DNA from: Betaproteobacteria bacterium
Lineage (GTDB): Bacteria; Pseudomonadota; Gammaproteobacteria; Burkholderiales; SG8-39
DNA length: 60,117 nt
NCBI GenBank assembly: GCA_016195915.1
Contig: JACPYS010000034.1
Location: 1 to 60,117, forward strand
Direction: 5' to 3'
The notes under the pieces were generated by a model. The model saw only the letters and a program-made list of their open reading frames with translations, ran no database searches and was not told where the DNA came from. The position numbers and the translations under genes were made by a program. Shown piece by piece: positions 58,142-60,117 of this stretch (position 1 is the stretch's first letter; every line of letters begins with the position of its first letter).

Positions 58142-58327
58142 GGCATCTCTTTTTTGCGGCGGGTGTTTGTGCCGAATGAGGAGCAATCTAGGCTTCGCTG
58201 CGTCAGGATTGTGTAAATCCCGGCCTCCCGCCCGTAAACGGCGCATAAAGAAACATTGGCCGAAGGCTGGGCTCGGGAGCATCGCTATCAGGAACTTGCG
58301 CTCGATACCCCGCAACCCGCAAAGTGA

Positions 58328-58411
58328 TCAGGATAGGAGGTGCGCAATCGCGTGCCACAGCAGAGGTGGTGCGAAGAGTCCGGCGAACAGAATTGCCGGA
58401 ATATCGTTCAT
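58328..58411 (-). CDS. Tiny membrane peptide, 27 residues
   Basis: Reads MNDIPAILFAGLFAPPLLWH then AIAHLLS, a single hydrophobic helix. The ribosome binding site AAGGAG is ideal, six bases before the ATG, which is the main support for translation. KdpF is of similar size and also sits beside kdp genes, but the sequence is not like KdpF. It has 35 bases to the gene before and 186 to the one after. Confidence 0.5.
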   Translation of the reverse strand: MNDIPAILFAGLFAPPLLWHAIAHLLS

Positions 58412-58446
58412 GATCGCTCCTTTCCGTTTCCAAGGCTCTCCGCGTA

Positions 58447-58686
58447 TCACGCGGCGACGATTCTCCAGGCGTTGCCTCTTGCCCGGCGCCGGCGCTCACC
58501 CTCGCAATCTGGACTGCAGCACACTTGTCTGCCGTAGGCCATCTCCGCGCGTGCTGCGAAGACCTCATGTCGCGCATTGCAGACCGGGCAGCAGTGAACC
58601 ACGACGCGATCCGCGCGCCGCGGCGATGACGGGGAATCCGCCGGGGCGACCATTGGCATGGCATCGGCGCTGGCCATGGTGCTCAC
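58447..58686 (-). CDS. Cys-rich small protein, probable zinc ribbon, 79 residues
   Basis: Two Cys clusters: CCPVC (32-36) and CCSPDC (56-61), spaced like a zinc ribbon or FeS-type fold. A very basic stretch GERRRRARGNAW follows. The GTG start overlaps the previous gene's stop in GTGA. No family is recognised. A zinc-dependent nucleic-acid or protein contact is possible. Confidence 0.55.
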   Translation of the reverse strand: MSTMASADAMPMVAPADSPSSPRRADRVVVHCCPVCNARHEVFAARAEMAYGRQVCCSPDCEGERRRRARGNAWRIVAA

Positions 58687-58853
58687 GACAGCGGTACGAA
58701 CATGAGCACACGAAGTGCAATGCCAGCGACGAGTAGTGCAACGAAGAGGGCTGCGCCGAGCGCAGTACGCGCAACTGCCCGGATCCGGTCGTGATCGCGG
58801 GGCTTGGTCGTGCGTCGCGCGACCTGTGCGAAAACTGCTTGAAGTGTGGTCAT
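58683..58853 (-). CDS. Small membrane protein, 56 residues
   Basis: Starts MTTLQAVFAQVARRTTKPRD, with a basic segment and one C-terminal helix ALGAALFVALLVAGIALRVL. AAAGAGATCAG precedes the ATG. A longer reading from 59003 enters the tandem repeat region and is rejected. First gene of the small-gene cluster leading to kdpDE. Confidence 0.55.
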   Translation of the reverse strand: MTTLQAVFAQVARRTTKPRDHDRIRAVARTALGAALFVALLVAGIALRVLMFVPLS

Positions 58854-58893
58854 CTGATCTCTTTCCGCCGAAACCGGCGTCAGGAGATCAGTG

Positions 58894-58950
58894 TGGGGAT
58901 TGCCGCGTAAGAATCGGACAAAAGTTGGGGACTCCCGCGCAAAAAATCGG
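58894..58950 (-). promoter_or_regulatory. Tandem 24/25-bp repeat before the small-gene cluster
   Basis: On the + strand the near copy (58894-58917) reads TGGGGATTGCCGCG then TAAGAATCGG, and the far copy (58926-58950) TGGGGACTCCCGCG then CAAAAAATCGG. They match at 19 or 20 positions with one extra base. Start-to-start distance is 32 bases, close to three helical turns, so a regulator could bind both on one face. They lie 41-97 bases before the first small gene. KdpE is an obvious candidate but this is inferred. Confidence 0.65.
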
Positions 58951-59007
58951 GTAAAGCTCTGAGGCCAGCTGTTAGGACGTCTTGCCAACCGAAAGACCTT
59001 CAACGTC

Positions 59008-59979
59008 TCAGAAAGTCTTGCTTACCGACAGCACGACCCGGTTGCGGCCTATGTTGTTGCCGAACGCGTTCATGTACGCCGTCGTTTGTCCGTCGGGCGC
59101 GGCGTGCCGGGTATTGGCGTAGGTCCAGGCAGCGCCGAAGGCAAAGCCGAAGTAGTCCTTGGTCAGACCCAGCTTATAATCGGTGTAGTCAAAGAAGTTG
59201 TTGTTGCCGCCCGACGCGCCCCAGTAGCCGACGTTGGCATTGCCCGGGTAGTCCTGGCGGCCGACGTGAGCCAACAGGGTGAAGCCGCTTTCACCCAAGG
59301 GCGCCGATGCCGACAAGTCGAGATAGCTCGCTCCCTTGGACTCGTTGACGCCGAAGGTATGGGTGCTTATCGCCCTGGAGTATTTCAGCAACACCCATTT
59401 GTAGCCGATCGCGCCATAGACTTCGGTCGTATCCGGGTTCCGATAGGCGCCCACGTTCTCAAAGCGTCCGGGGTAGTAGTAGCGCACCGCCCCAACGTCG
59501 TACGTCCAGTCTCCGGCGAAACTACCCTTGTAACCGCCGTAGAAATCCCACTCGACGCTGGCCGCGTTGCTGCGATTAGGCGTGTAGGGCGCTCCCACGC
59601 TTCCAGGCGACGCCAGTGAAACGGGTGCAGAGGCGATGTTGGCGTTCTGGTCGGTGTACCAGGAGATATTCGACAGCCAGGTTCCCGCATAGAAGCCGGA
59701 AGCGTGCGAATAGTCGAGCCCGCCCTGGATGGCCGGCTTGCCATTGGTCTGCGACAGGCCGCGGAAAACGTACTGGCTGACCAACCCGAGGTTTCCCGCG
59801 ATTGTGTGCGCCGAAGGCGGTATTTCATGGTGCTCGTCCTTGTGCTTCGTGACGGCCGGTTCCGGATCCGATTGAGCCAAAGCCGGCGCGCTGGCAGCGA
59901 AGGCGAGAAAAGCCGTGACGATGCATTTATGGATGGCGGCTCCGGTTGTCAGCGGGACGTTGCGAGCAGGCATTTTCAT
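59008..59979 (-). CDS. TorF-family porin
   Basis: A 323-residue outer-membrane beta-barrel of the TorF/Gcw_chp type. The signal peptide ends near APALAQSD. The family start HTIAGNLGLVSQYVFRGLSQ and a C-terminal aromatic strand ending VVLSVSKTF are characteristic. Substrate is unknown, and it is separated from neighbours by over 100 bases on either side. Confidence 0.88.
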   Translation of the reverse strand: MKMPARNVPLTTGAAIHKCIVTAFLAFAASAPALAQSDPEPAVTKHKDEHHEIPPSAHTIAGNLGLVSQYVFRGLSQTNGKPAIQGGLDYSHASGFYAGTWLSNISWYTDQNANIASAPVSLASPGSVGAPYTPNRSNAASVEWDFYGGYKGSFAGDWTYDVGAVRYYYPGRFENVGAYRNPDTTEVYGAIGYKWVLLKYSRAISTHTFGVNESKGASYLDLSASAPLGESGFTLLAHVGRQDYPGNANVGYWGASGGNNNFFDYTDYKLGLTKDYFGFAFGAAWTYANTRHAAPDGQTTAYMNAFGNNIGRNRVVLSVSKTF

Positions 59980-60073
59980 TAGCCTGAATTTTCACACCAG
60001 TAAAACAGATAACGCCGGCCTGGGCAACGTGGCTCGCTCGCCTTGCGGCCGCCACGCGGGTTGAGCGCTGCGC

Positions 60074-60117
60074 TCACACGATCTCGACGCGCAGCTTGCG
60101 GCCTTGCCACCACGGAA
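60074..60117 (-). CDS. 3' end of an unknown gene
   Basis: The last codons read PWWQGRKLRVEIV and stop, with the rest beyond the window. Composition looks coding, but 13 residues are too few to assign a family. Confidence 0.35.
   Translation of the reverse strand, partial: PWWQGRKLRVEIV

Noticed and set aside
58328-58411. 27-residue peptide as KdpF
   Set aside because: Size and place fit, but no sequence likeness to KdpF and kdpA does not follow.
57480-58990. Decayed kdpABC genes
   Set aside because: Translations in all frames show no KdpA, KdpB (DKTGT) or KdpC features.

Overview
The window is a GC-rich stretch of a betaproteobacterial chromosome, probably Burkholderiales-related. This rests on the S10-spc-alpha ribosomal gene order, a Bug/TctC receptor, a TRAP transporter, liv-type ABC genes, and an indolepyruvate oxidoreductase pair of the proteobacterial IorA/IorB type. 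No tRNA, rRNA, CRISPR array or complete insertion sequence was found.

Region 1 (1-15.75 kb, all + strand) is tuf followed by the S10, spc and alpha operons: rpsJ to rpsQ, rplN to secY-rpmJ, then rpsM to rplQ. Good promoter matches sit before rplN and, more weakly, before rpsM. A hairpin follows rplQ. Several r-proteins carry long Ala/Lys/Pro/Gly-rich tails (S19, S3, L5). infA is missing from its usual place between secY and rpmJ.

Region 2 (15.8-18.5 kb) looks like a scar. It holds an orphan substrate-binding protein of visibly lower GC, an intact antitoxin next to a frameshifted ParE-type toxin, a helix-turn-helix gene broken by stop codons, and a short copy of a glycerate-kinase gene end. 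The same gene end, followed by a second antitoxin remnant, recurs at 24.0 kb, so the liv block between them is flanked by related sequence.

Region 3 (18.5-37.4 kb) is catabolic. An amidohydrolase-like gene (+) faces livFGMHK (-). Next on the - strand comes a long, tightly packed run: SDR, TRAP dctPQM, two tandem iorA paralogues, iorB, a gentisate-dioxygenase-type cupin enzyme, an alpha/beta hydrolase, a transglutaminase-like protein and glycerate 2-kinase. Transport of organic or amino acids, oxidative decarboxylation of 2-oxoacids, ring cleavage and glycerate entry into glycolysis would fit together.

Region 4 (37.5-54.0 kb) is one-carbon, methionine and sulfur themed. It contains a Bug receptor, an acyl-CoA dehydrogenase, a MetE-type methyltransferase, a MetF-type reductase, a MetE C-terminal fragment, an ABC importer with two permeases, two ATPases and one binding protein, OsmC, a TauE/SafE remnant, a DsrE-like protein, a CoA-binding protein with O-acetylhomoserine sulfhydrylase, and a methyltransferase-like gene. 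Three intergenic sites share one architecture: a TGGG-N6-CCCA palindrome, exactly 18 bases, then a conserved 20-base box, each pointing into one of these genes. A fourth palindrome precedes the ABC operon. This is the best candidate here for an undescribed regulatory system.

Region 5 (54.0-60.1 kb) has kdpDE without kdpFABC. Four tiny proteins (three membrane, one Cys-rich) and a frameshifted IS110-like domain take the place upstream, behind a tandem 24/25-bp repeat. A TorF-family porin and the 3' end of an unknown gene close the window.
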